From Mesorhizobium xinjiangense (GTDB taxonomy: Bacteria; Pseudomonadota; Alphaproteobacteria; Rhizobiales; Rhizobiaceae): a stretch of 64,000 bases of DNA. A program made the position numbers and the translations under genes. Shown piece by piece: positions 25,204 to 33,510 of this stretch. Each line of letters opens with the position of its first letter. The stretch's first letter is position 1. Where the stretch lies: positions 62,001-126,000 of the forward strand of contig NZ_WOAC01000012.1 in NCBI RefSeq assembly GCF_009749525.1. Direction: 5' to 3'. Below the pieces are notes generated by a model, which searched no databases, was not told where the DNA came from, and worked only from the letters and a program-made list of their open reading frames with translations.

Positions 25204-26931
25204 ATGAACGAACAGACCCCGATCAAGCCCGTGGGTGCCTCTGCCGCCAAGGGCATGCCCGACGCCGCGCGGAAATACCAGCCCTATCCGCTCATCGACC
25301 TCAAGGACCGCACCTGGCCGTCGAAACGCATCGAGCAGGCGCCGATCTGGTGCTCGGTCGACCTGCGCGACGGCAACCAGGCGCTCATCGATCCGATGGG
25401 GCATGAGCGCAAGGCGCGCATGTTCGCGCTGCTCATGGAGATGGGTTTCAGGGAGATTGAGATCGGCTTTCCGTCCGCCTCGCAGACCGATTTCGATTTC
25501 GCGCGCTGGTGCATCGAGGAGGCGGGTGTACCGGACGACGTCGATCTCCAGGTGCTGGTGCAGTGCCGCCCGGAACTGATCACGCGGACCTTCGAGGCGC
25601 TCGAGGGCGCCAAAACCCCGATCGTGCATTTCTACAATTCGACCAGCGAGCTGCAGCGCCGGGTCGTCTTCGAGAAGGACGTCGCCGGCATCAAGCGGAT
25701 CGCCACCGACGCGGCCAAGATGATCACGGACATGGCAGCCAGGGCCGGCGGCGGTTACCGGTTCCAGTATTCGCCGGAAAGCTTCACGGGCACCGAGCTC
25801 GAGGTGGCGCTGGATATCTGCAACGCCGTCATCGAGATCATGCAGCCGACGCCCGACAACAAGCTGATCGTCAACCTGCCGTCGACGGTCGAGATGTCGA
25901 CGCCCAACATCTATGCCGACCAGATCGAATGGATGTGCCGCAACCTCGACAATCGCGAGAGCCTGATCGTCTCGCTGCATCCGCACAATGACCGCGGCAC
26001 CGGCATTGCCGCCACCGAGCTCGGCCTGATGGCGGGCGCCGACCGGGTGGAAGGCACGCTGTTCGGCAATGGCGAGCGCACGGGCAATGTCGACATCGTC
26101 ACGCTGGCGCTCAACATGTTCACGCAGGGCACCGACCCGCAACTCGACTGTTCCGACATCGGCCGCATGAAGGATGTCTACGAATACTGCAACCAGCTCG
26201 TCATTCCCGAGCGGCATCCCTATGTCGGCGAACTGGTCTACACGGCCTTTTCGGGCTCGCACCAGGACGCCATCAACAAGGGCATGAAGGCGATCGCCAA
26301 GTCGAACAAGCAAGTGTGGGAGGTGCCCTACCTGCCGATCGACCCGCGCGACGTGGGGCGCAGCTACGAGGCCATCATCCGCATCAACTCGCAATCCGGC
26401 AAGGGCGGCATCGCCTATGTGCTGCAGGCCGATTACGGCCTCAACCTGCCGCGCGACATGCAGATCGAGCTGCGCGAGGACATCCAGGCGATCACTGATG
26501 CCGAGGGCAAGGAGGTGTCGTCGAAGCGTATCCATGAGCGCTTTGTCGAGCTTTATGTGGACCAGCCGGGCGCGCGGCTGCAATTCGTTGACCACCACAC
26601 ATATCCCGACACGCAGGCCAAAGGGCGGCGCATGGTCGAGGCGACCATCCTCGAGAGCGGCAAGGAGGTGAAGATCACCGGCACCGGCAATGGCCCGATC
26701 GACGGGTTCGTCGACGCCTTGTCGCGCCATATCGGCGTGGAGATGACCGTGCTCGACTATTCCGAACATTCCATCCAGCGCGGCTCCAATGCGGCCGCCA
26801 TCTGCTACATGGATATGGAGCATCCCGGCGGGCGCGCCTTCGGCGCCGGCATCAACACCAACATCGTCGCCGCCTCGCTGGAAGCCGTGGTGGCGGCGGC
26901 CAACCGCATCATCGGCGTCAAATCCGCATGA
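25204..26931 (+). CDS. leuA: 2-isopropylmalate synthase
   Basis: 575-residue enzyme of the long LeuA type that condenses acetyl-CoA and 2-ketoisovalerate in the first committed step of leucine synthesis. The DRE-TIM barrel shows SVDLRDGNQAL near residue 52 (divalent metal Asp) and SLHPHNDRGTG near residue 260 (metal histidines). A C-terminal LeuA dimer/regulatory domain (feedback by leucine) ends with ICYMDMEHPGGRAFGAGI. Start ATG 25204 with GGAGAAGA upstream. The 3' end overlaps the next gene by 4 bp. Confidence 0.96.
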   Translation: MNEQTPIKPVGASAAKGMPDAARKYQPYPLIDLKDRTWPSKRIEQAPIWCSVDLRDGNQALIDPMGHERKARMFALLMEMGFREIEIGFPSASQTDFDFARWCIEEAGVPDDVDLQVLVQCRPELITRTFEALEGAKTPIVHFYNSTSELQRRVVFEKDVAGIKRIATDAAKMITDMAARAGGGYRFQYSPESFTGTELEVALDICNAVIEIMQPTPDNKLIVNLPSTVEMSTPNIYADQIEWMCRNLDNRESLIVSLHPHNDRGTGIAATELGLMAGADRVEGTLFGNGERTGNVDIVTLALNMFTQGTDPQLDCSDIGRMKDVYEYCNQLVIPERHPYVGELVYTAFSGSHQDAINKGMKAIAKSNKQVWEVPYLPIDPRDVGRSYEAIIRINSQSGKGGIAYVLQADYGLNLPRDMQIELREDIQAITDAEGKEVSSKRIHERFVELYVDQPGARLQFVDHHTYPDTQAKGRRMVEATILESGKEVKITGTGNGPIDGFVDALSRHIGVEMTVLDYSEHSIQRGSNAAAICYMDMEHPGGRAFGAGINTNIVAASLEAVVAAANRIIGVKSA

Positions 26932-27692
26932 CCGGGGTGGATCGTCTGTTTGCGCGGGAGATGGGAAGCGGCGGCACGCCCGCCGTCTTCCTGCACGGCT
27001 TTGGCGGTGTCGGCGGCGTCTGGGCGCCTCTTCAGGAGGCTGTCGCATCCGACCGTTTCATACTTGCCTATGACCTGCCGGGCCATGGGCAATCGCTTTC
27101 CTTTCCCGAGGCCGGGCCGGTCAAGATCGCCGTCAAGGCGGTGCTCGCCGATCTGGCCGCGCGCGGGATCGAGCGGGCGCACCTGGTCGGCCACTCGATG
27201 GGCGGGGCGATTGCGACTTTGACGGCGCTGTCGCAGCCGCAGCGCGTTGCCTCGCTGAGCCTGATCGCGCCGGGCGGTTTCGGCGAGGAAATCAACGCGC
27301 CGCTGCTCAAGCGCTATGCGGGCGCGACCGACGATGCGAGCATCCGTGTGTGCCTGGCCGCGATGTCGGGCCCGCAGCACGACGTTCCGGACGACGTGGT
27401 GAACAAGCTTGCCGCAGCGCGCGCCGCTGCCGGCCAGACGGAGATGCTTGCGCATATTGCCGGGCTGATCACACGTGACGGCAAGCAGGGGGCGATCCCG
27501 CGCGAAAGCCTGGCCGGGCTCGACATGCCGGTCGCCGTTCTGTGGGGCACGGCGGACAGCGTCCTGCCGTATAAGCAGACACGGGGCCTGCCGCCGCGTT
27601 TCGCGCTCCACACATTTGATGGCGACGGCCATATGCTGGCGGAGGAACAGCCGGACGAGGTCTTGTTCATCGTCCGTCAGATGATGCGCTGA
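26928..27692 (+). CDS. Alpha/beta fold hydrolase
   Basis: 254-residue alpha/beta hydrolase with oxyanion motif VFLHGFGG, Ser90 in GHSMGGAIA, Asp in GTADSVLP and His in GDGHML. It starts inside the leuA stop (ATGA overlap), so it is translated with leuA. Substrate unknown; the fold resembles the hydrolase domain seen beside acetoin dehydrogenase E2 proteins. A role in leucine synthesis is not implied by the sequence. Confidence 0.85.
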   Translation: MTGVDRLFAREMGSGGTPAVFLHGFGGVGGVWAPLQEAVASDRFILAYDLPGHGQSLSFPEAGPVKIAVKAVLADLAARGIERAHLVGHSMGGAIATLTALSQPQRVASLSLIAPGGFGEEINAPLLKRYAGATDDASIRVCLAAMSGPQHDVPDDVVNKLAAARAAAGQTEMLAHIAGLITRDGKQGAIPRESLAGLDMPVAVLWGTADSVLPYKQTRGLPPRFALHTFDGDGHMLAEEQPDEVLFIVRQMMR

Positions 27693-27701
27693 AATGCCCG
27701 C

Positions 27702-29141
27702 TCATTGCCGCCGGCGCGGCAGGGCGCGGCTCTCGGTGGCGTCGATCGTCGCGTGGCTTGCCCACACCGCGATGCCCTGGCGTCGGCCCTCGAGCTGGTT
27801 GGGACCGAGAAACTCGAACCCTTCGGTCATTCCCTCCACGGTGTCGGGATAGCGGGCGCGGATATCGGCGATAAGGCCGTCGCTGACCACGGCCGTGCGG
27901 CCGATCGTCCGCGTCAGTTCCTCCAGCCGGCTCGCCACATTGACCGTGTCGCCGATCACGCCCAGCTCGAGCCGCCGTTCCGTGCCGATATTGCCGACGA
28001 CGACCGGACCATAGTGAAGTCCCACCGCCACCTGCACCGGCTCGTCGCCGCGTGCCGTGCGCCGCCGGTTGAGGGCGGCGATATCGGCAATGATTGCCCG
28101 GGTGCAGGTAAGTGCGTTGAGCGAATCGCGCGGCAGGGGCGTCGGCATGCCGAATGTCGCCATGACCCCGTCGCCGATGAACTTGTCCAGGGTGCCGCCG
28201 TGACGGAAGACGGCTTCCTCCAGGATCGCATGGACCTCCCTGAGAAGGCCGATCGCTTCGGCCGGGCTGTGGCGCTCCGACCAGCGGGTGAAGCCGACGA
28301 GATCGGCAAACATGATGGCGGCGTTGAATTCCTTGATGCGCGCCAGTGGTTCGTCCTGCTTGGCCAGCACATCGGCCGTTGCCGGGGCAAAATAGCGCGC
28401 CAGGTTCATTCGCTGGCGTTCGATCTGCGCATGGCGCCAGACCAGCCTGCGCGAGCGCGAGACGCCCGCGGCGAGGATGGCGGACATGATCAGGAGGATA
28501 ACGACGGTCTGAATGAGCACCGACAGGTCGACGGTGGTCGGGCCGGAGATCTGGTCGACATATCGTGAAGCATCGCCTGGCGAAAGCACCTCGATACGCG
28601 GCATGATGACGACGCTGTCGGGCAGCGAAGCCAGCCACAGGACGCCGACCGTCCAGCTCAAGGCGCCGACGATCCCGCCCCAGATGACCAGCTTCGGTCG
28701 GTCCGCGAACGCCATTCCGGCAAGCAGCAGGTAGAGATAGACCGAAGTCTGAAAGCTCAGTGCCATTTGCGGCGGCAGCGGTTCCGGCGACCATGGGTTG
28801 GGCGACAACAGGACGAAGGTGATCAAGGCGAAGTCGATCGTGACGAACAGGTAGGAGTGCCAGGGACGCAGCAGTCCGAAGCGCTCCAGCACAACGGGCA
28901 CGAACCCGTCGGCGATGAAGATCACAATCAGCAGGTGATAGTAGAGAAAGGCCGGGTAGGGGACGACGAGGAGCACCAGCGCCATGACGGCGAGAAGCGA
29001 CAAGGTGCGTCCGCGCAGATACATCCTGCGGCTTTCGCGCTCATGCTTTTCGAATGTTTCGTCCAGCAGGGCCGAGAACCGGGGTTGACGCATTCCGGAA
29101 AGGCCAGAGAGTGCCGTTCCGAACCGTTCCGCAAGTGCCAT
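27702..29141 (-). CDS. Membrane-bound class III adenylate cyclase
   Basis: 479-residue protein with about five or six transmembrane helices in residues 40-240 and a C-terminal cyclase domain. Metal aspartates lie in IMFADLVGFTRWS (about residue 280) and FIGDGVMATFG (about residue 322). The Lys just before FIGDG (LDKFIGDG) favours ATP as substrate, and VIGDTVNVASRLEELT follows. The start chosen is ATG 29141; the longer in-frame ORF has an Arg-rich extension unlike the family. It probably makes cAMP in response to a membrane signal. Confidence 0.88.
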   Translation of the reverse strand: MALAERFGTALSGLSGMRQPRFSALLDETFEKHERESRRMYLRGRTLSLLAVMALVLLVVPYPAFLYYHLLIVIFIADGFVPVVLERFGLLRPWHSYLFVTIDFALITFVLLSPNPWSPEPLPPQMALSFQTSVYLYLLLAGMAFADRPKLVIWGGIVGALSWTVGVLWLASLPDSVVIMPRIEVLSPGDASRYVDQISGPTTVDLSVLIQTVVILLIMSAILAAGVSRSRRLVWRHAQIERQRMNLARYFAPATADVLAKQDEPLARIKEFNAAIMFADLVGFTRWSERHSPAEAIGLLREVHAILEEAVFRHGGTLDKFIGDGVMATFGMPTPLPRDSLNALTCTRAIIADIAALNRRRTARGDEPVQVAVGLHYGPVVVGNIGTERRLELGVIGDTVNVASRLEELTRTIGRTAVVSDGLIADIRARYPDTVEGMTEGFEFLGPNQLEGRRQGIAVWASHATIDATESRALPRRRQ

Positions 29142-29339
29142 CGTGCCAATATCCCAGCGATATGAATCGGCCACCCCCGCGGCTACATAGGCTGCATATC
29201 GGCGATTGCAAAGTGTGTTGCGGGCCGCGCTTATCCACCGTTGCCTTTGCACGTGCGAATGCCGACGCAAATTCGCCTTTTGTTCGCGCAATGCTCTGTG
29301 TTAACACTTTCTTAGTTCGGTGCGCGTGGGAGTGCGGCC

Positions 29340-29942
29340 ATGACCAGTGAAGACATGAGTGCGGCAGCGGTCGATCAGCAGCGCCGTCTTTCCGATGCGA
29401 TCCGCGACGTCAAGAACATGTCCGCCGACCGCGACGACGTCGTCGTCGAAATGCGCGAGGCGAGCCGCATGCGCCTGGAGCTCCTGGCGCAGGAGCTCGA
29501 ACCGGTCTTCGCCGACGTGCCGGCGGAGGTGACGCAGTTCGATTTCGCAATCTCGTCGGGTATGCAGCCGCGGCTGTGGATCGATGCGGTCGCCCATGTC
29601 GCCATGGGGCGCGACCGTCGTCTCTACCGCTTCGTGCGCGACACGCGCAACGGCCGGGTCGTGCTGGCCGAATCGGGCGACTTGAAGCAGGTCGCAGACG
29701 CCGTCACCCGCTACATCGCCGAGCGCATGGTCGAACGCGAGCGCCAGCTCGACGGTCCGGTATTCCCCGTCATGCACGATGCGCCGGGCGAAGGCATTGC
29801 CGAAGCGGCCCCGAAGGGGGGGCGATGGCGCGCGGTCCTGTCCGGGTTTGCCGTCATCCTGTTCGGCGCGGCCGTCGGCGCGCTCGTCGTCGCCGCGATC
29901 TTCTGGGAGCACGTCGCCGCCTATTTCTCGGTGCCTGGTTAG
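29340..29942 (+). CDS. Conserved hypothetical protein with C-terminal membrane anchor
   Basis: 200-residue protein not recognised as a named family. Residues 1-155 are soluble, rich in charged residues (MSADRDDVVVEMREASRMRLELLAQEL) and end in a helix IAERMVERERQL. One transmembrane helix follows at about residues 163-188, leaving a short tail. It is divergent from the adenylate cyclase with a shared 198-bp upstream region. A link with cyclase signalling is only a positional guess. Confidence 0.75.
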   Translation: MTSEDMSAAAVDQQRRLSDAIRDVKNMSADRDDVVVEMREASRMRLELLAQELEPVFADVPAEVTQFDFAISSGMQPRLWIDAVAHVAMGRDRRLYRFVRDTRNGRVVLAESGDLKQVADAVTRYIAERMVERERQLDGPVFPVMHDAPGEGIAEAAPKGGRWRAVLSGFAVILFGAAVGALVVAAIFWEHVAAYFSVPG

Positions 29943-29951
29943 TCCTGCCCG

Positions 29952-30875
29952 CTACGCCGTGCTGGCAGCCTGTCCCCGTGTCAGATCGGATTTCGAGATC
30001 GTCGCTACGGAGAGCGACTGGCCGGTGACGCCGCGCCGGGTGAGTTCGACCGACCAGTTGCCGGCTGTCCCGGCGATATCGATGAGATTGTACTGGGCCG
30101 CCGGTCTTTGCCCGCCCGGGCTTTGCCCCGCCGCGGTGACGCCGACGACGGGAATCTTGCCCTGCATGCCGTCGATCCAGAACAGCGTCGGCAGGTGGGT
30201 GTGGCCGTGCAGCACCAGTTCGGCGCCGTGCCGGCGCACTGTCTTTTGAAAAAGCGATATGCCGTAGAGCCGCTTATGTGCGGCCGTCGCCCCGCGAACC
30301 GGCGGATGATGGATCATGATGACGCGATAGAGGCCGCGCCGGCGCGTCATATCAAGCAGAACGGCAAGGCGCCGCGCCTGTTCGGAGCTGAATTGGCCGA
30401 TGGCCATGAAGGGGGCGGTCGCCCGGGCCGACGACACGCCGATGAGCGCCACGTCGCCGCGGATGCGCAGATAGGGAAAGCCGTTCCTGTTGGCCTGGCC
30501 GGTGGCCTCGTCGCCTGTCATCCAGGGCTGCCAGGCGCGGCAGGCCTTGGCCAGTGCGCCCGGCACATAGGCATCGTGGTTGCCCGGCACCACGGACACG
30601 TCTTGCGGCTCGCCCAGTGTTTCCAGCCAGATGCGGGCCAGTTCGATCTCGGCGTCGAGGGCCAGATTGACCAGATCGCCGGTGATGGCGAGGTGGTCGG
30701 CGCCGTCCGCCTTGATGCCGTCAAGGATCGCCTCGGTGACGCCGGCCGTCAGCAGCCGGCGGCGGTTCCGGTGCCAGTTCACATAACCGGTGATGCGCTT
30801 GGAGGCGAGTTCGCGATAGGTTACATCGGGCAGGGGCCCGAGATGGACGTCGGAAATATGCGCGAGGCGAAACAT
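29952..30875 (-). CDS. Calcineurin-like metallophosphoesterase
   Basis: 307-residue enzyme with the full set of metal motifs: HISDVHLG (DxH) near residue 7, ITGDLVN, VPGNHDAY, MIHHPP and LHGHTHLP. Relatives include cyclic-nucleotide phosphodiesterases of the CpdA type and other phosphoesterases. It lies near an adenylate cyclase, so a cAMP phosphodiesterase role is possible but not shown. Its start lies just before the tandem repeat. Confidence 0.88.
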   Translation of the reverse strand: MFRLAHISDVHLGPLPDVTYRELASKRITGYVNWHRNRRRLLTAGVTEAILDGIKADGADHLAITGDLVNLALDAEIELARIWLETLGEPQDVSVVPGNHDAYVPGALAKACRAWQPWMTGDEATGQANRNGFPYLRIRGDVALIGVSSARATAPFMAIGQFSSEQARRLAVLLDMTRRRGLYRVIMIHHPPVRGATAAHKRLYGISLFQKTVRRHGAELVLHGHTHLPTLFWIDGMQGKIPVVGVTAAGQSPGGQRPAAQYNLIDIAGTAGNWSVELTRRGVTGQSLSVATISKSDLTRGQAASTA

Positions 30876-30884
30876 TGCATCCTT

Positions 30885-31112
30885 CTAGCGCGCGTTCGCT
30901 TCAAACGGAAACGTTTGAAGCAAAGATATGCGCGCCAGATCAATATGCCGGAACATGTACCTTTCGCTCAAACGATTCCGTTTGAGCGGGACATGTTCTG
31001 GCGCGTTCGCTTCAAACGGAAACGTTTGAAGCAAAGATATGCGCGCCAGATCAATATGCCGGAACATGTACCTTTCGCTCAAACGATTCCGTTTGAGCGG
31101 GACATGTTCTAG
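30885..31112 (+). repeat. Tandem dimer of the CTAG-bounded mosaic repeat
   Basis: Two nearly identical units in direct order repeat with a 111-bp period (GCGCGTTCGC at 30890 and again at 31001). The whole begins CTAGCGCGCG and ends ATGTTCTAG. Each unit has hairpin 1 (TTCAAACG/CGTTTGAA) and hairpin 2 (CGCTCAAACG/CGTTTGAGCG). At the internal junction the CTAG is lost (TTCTGGCGCG). Confidence 0.85.
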
Positions 31113-31146
31113 AACATCGGACCCGAAGGTGGGAACCGGTTTCGCA

Positions 31147-31647
31147 ATGAGTGCGGCAGACGGGCGCGATCCGGGCCGGGGCAGTCTCTGGGCGCGGCTG
31201 CGCTCGCGCATCTTCCACAGCTATTTCCTCTTGCGCCGGCCGATGACGCTCGGCGTGCGTGCGATCGTCCACGATGTGGAAGCAGGGACCATCTTCCTGG
31301 TGCGCCATACCTATGTGCCCGGCTGGCAGATGCCCGGCGGCGGCGTGGAGACCGGCGAGACGATGGAAGAAGCGCTGGTCCACGAGCTGCTTGAAGAGGG
31401 CAACATCGAGCTGACCGGGCCGCCAGTGCTCAAGTCCGTGCATCACAACCGGGCGGCGAGCCGGCGCGATCACGTTGCGTTCTACCACGTGACCCAGTTC
31501 CGCCAGTTTGAACCGCGCCTGCCGGACCGGGAAATCGCCGAGGCGGGCTTCTTCAGTCTTGCGGATCTGCCCGAAGGAACGACGAGTGCGACGTTGCGGC
31601 GGATCGATGAAACGCTGAACGGTGCCGATCCGTCACCCTACTGGTAG
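31147..31647 (+). CDS. Nudix-domain hydrolase with atypical Nudix box
   Basis: 166-residue protein with an N-terminal helix (SLWARLRSRIFHSYFLLRRPM) and a Nudix fold. The Nudix box reads GGVETGETMEEALVHELLEEGNI: the usual Arg is His and the usual final Gly is Asn, while the metal-binding glutamates remain. Substrate unknown. Start ATG 31147 excludes the upstream repeat, which happens to be open in the same frame. Its 3' end overlaps the convergent GST gene by 15 bp. Confidence 0.83.
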   Translation: MSAADGRDPGRGSLWARLRSRIFHSYFLLRRPMTLGVRAIVHDVEAGTIFLVRHTYVPGWQMPGGGVETGETMEEALVHELLEEGNIELTGPPVLKSVHHNRAASRRDHVAFYHVTQFRQFEPRLPDREIAEAGFFSLADLPEGTTSATLRRIDETLNGADPSPYW

Positions 31648-32628
31648 GGCCGCAAGCCTTTCCCGGTCGTACGGGGCGGCGTAGTCCAGTTCCGGTCCCG
31701 CGGGCACGATGCCCGTCGGATTGATCGTCTTGTGGCTGCCGTAATAGTGATGCTTGATGTGAAAGAGATCGACCGTCTCGGCCACGCCGGGCACCTGGTA
31801 GAGCTCGCGCAGATAGTTCGACAGGTTCGGATAGTCGGCGATGCGGCGCAGATTGCATTTGAAATGGCCGACGTAGACCGGGTCGAAGCGCACCAGCGTC
31901 GTGAACAGCCGCCAGTCGGCCTCGGTCAGCCGCCCGCCGGCGAGATAGCGCTGGGTGCCGAGATGCGCCTCCACCTCGTCGAGCGCGGCGAAGAGATCCC
32001 GGAACGCTTCCTCATAGGCATCCTGCGTGGTGGCGAAGCCGCAGCGGTAGACGCCGTTGTTGATCGAGGGATAGATGCGCGCGTTCCAGGCGTCGATCTC
32101 CTTGCGCAGCGCTTCGGGATAGAAGTCCAGCGATGCGTCGCCGAAGGCGTCGAAGGCACTGTTGAACATGCGGATGATCTCGGACGATTCGTTGCTGACG
32201 ATCGTTTCCTCGCGCTTGTCCCACAGAACCGGCACGGTGACGCGGCCGGAATAGTGCGGGTCGGCGCGGGTGTAGATCTGGTGCAGATAGTCGAGCCCGT
32301 AGAGCGTGTCGCCAGTGGCGCCGTCGCGCTTGACGAACGTCCAGCCGTCAGAACCCATGAAATGGTCGACCACGGAAAGCGAGATCACGTCGTCGAGCTT
32401 CTTCAGCTTGCGCAGGATCAGCGTGCGGTGCGCCCAGGGGCAGGCAAGCGAAACATAGAGATGGTAGCGGTCGGGCTCGGCCTTGAAGCCGCGTTCGCGT
32501 CCGGGCGCCGGGGCGCCGTCGGTGGTCACGAAATCGCGCCATTGCGATTGCGCGCGTTCGAAACGGCCGCCCGAGGACTTCGTGTCATACCAGCGGTCCT
32601 GCCATTTTCCGTCGACGAGCAAGCCCAT
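31633..32628 (-). CDS. Xi-class glutathione S-transferase (glutathionyl-hydroquinone reductase)
   Basis: 331-residue enzyme of the YqjG/EcfG type that removes glutathione from glutathionyl-hydroquinones. The catalytic cysteine is in SLACPWAHRTL; the C-terminal motif NNGVYRCGFATTQDAYEEA is typical of the class. Start ATG 32628 (MGLLVDGKW) is the family N-terminus. A 15-bp perfect palindrome lies about 100 bp upstream. Confidence 0.92.
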   Translation of the reverse strand: MGLLVDGKWQDRWYDTKSSGGRFERAQSQWRDFVTTDGAPAPGRERGFKAEPDRYHLYVSLACPWAHRTLILRKLKKLDDVISLSVVDHFMGSDGWTFVKRDGATGDTLYGLDYLHQIYTRADPHYSGRVTVPVLWDKREETIVSNESSEIIRMFNSAFDAFGDASLDFYPEALRKEIDAWNARIYPSINNGVYRCGFATTQDAYEEAFRDLFAALDEVEAHLGTQRYLAGGRLTEADWRLFTTLVRFDPVYVGHFKCNLRRIADYPNLSNYLRELYQVPGVAETVDLFHIKHHYYGSHKTINPTGIVPAGPELDYAAPYDRERLAALPVG

Positions 32629-32725
32629 TGCAGTTCTCCGTGCTTCGAAGCCTCGCATTTAAGCGATCGGCGGCAAAAACCCAACAGGCGGCTGCCTGAA
32701 CGCATCGTCAACGGCCGGCAAGGCG

Positions 32726-32740
32726 TTGCGATAATCGCAA
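32726..32740. promoter_or_regulatory. Perfect 15-bp palindrome upstream of the GST gene
   Basis: TTGCGAT-A-ATCGCAA, containing a T-N11-A core as in LysR-type sites, lies in the 291-bp gap between the divergent GST and GNAT genes. A CGCGCC/GGCGCG hairpin occurs at 32840-32857 in the same gap. No regulator gene is adjacent. Confidence 0.45.
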
Positions 32741-32919
32741 CAATCTGATGGACGGCGGCGGGAATTGGTGCTAGCGGAGCGGACCCGCAGGGATTTTGTC
32801 ATGACTGTCAACCGCATCGTACGACGACGAATGAACGCACGCGCCTGAACCGGCGCGCATTTTGTGCCTGCCGCATTGGTGCGGCATCATTCCATCGCTA
32901 CGAGACGGTGCCCCGCGAG

Positions 32920-33510
32920 ATGAACGCAATCGCCTACCAGGCCGAGAGTCCGGCCCACGACCCCGAAATCGAACTGATCAACGAAGAGGCCTTCGGGCCT
33001 GGCCGCCATACCCGCGCGGCCTACAAAATCCGTGAGGGCGGGCCGCATGAGCGCCACCTGTCCTTCGTCGCCTTGGACGGCGACAGGGTCGTGGCGACCG
33101 TCCGGCTGACGCGCGTGGCGGTGGGGCAGGGGCGCTCCCTGCTGCTTGGCCCGCTGGCCGTGCGGCCCTCCCACAAGGAGCGCGGCATCGGGCGCAAGCT
33201 GGTCAGGATGGCGCTGGAGGCGGCGGCGGCCGACGGCGCGCACTCGGTCATCCTGGTCGGCGACGAACCCTATTACGGGCCGCTCGGCTTTCGCCGCATC
33301 CCCTACAAGCAGATCGTCATGCCGCGTCCGGTCGACTATGACCGCCTGCTCATCCACGAAATAAAAGACGGCGCGCTCGCCGATCTCAACGGCGACATGG
33401 TCCATGCGGACCTGGTCCCATCCATCGAGCCGGCCTCACCGGCCCTCGCGATACCACATGGAGCCGAGCGCCAGCAGGAGCAGGCCGAGGCCCAGGAACC
33501 CGCCAAATAG
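32920..33510 (+). CDS. GNAT-family N-acetyltransferase
   Basis: 196-residue acetyltransferase. The acetyl-CoA motif LGPLAVRPSHKERGIGRKLV lies near residue 80, followed by VILVGDEPYYGPLGFRRIP. The start is either ATG 32920 (chosen) or GTG 32908. The C-terminal tail (rich in Gln, Glu and Ala) is encoded antisense to the end of the convergent membrane protein gene, an overlap of 75 bp. Substrate not known. Confidence 0.87.
   Translation: MNAIAYQAESPAHDPEIELINEEAFGPGRHTRAAYKIREGGPHERHLSFVALDGDRVVATVRLTRVAVGQGRSLLLGPLAVRPSHKERGIGRKLVRMALEAAAADGAHSVILVGDEPYYGPLGFRRIPYKQIVMPRPVDYDRLLIHEIKDGALADLNGDMVHADLVPSIEPASPALAIPHGAERQQEQAEAQEPAK

Noticed and set aside
30885-31112. CRISPR array
   Set aside because: Only two units of 111 bp with no unique spacers; it is a tandem duplication of an intergenic repeat.
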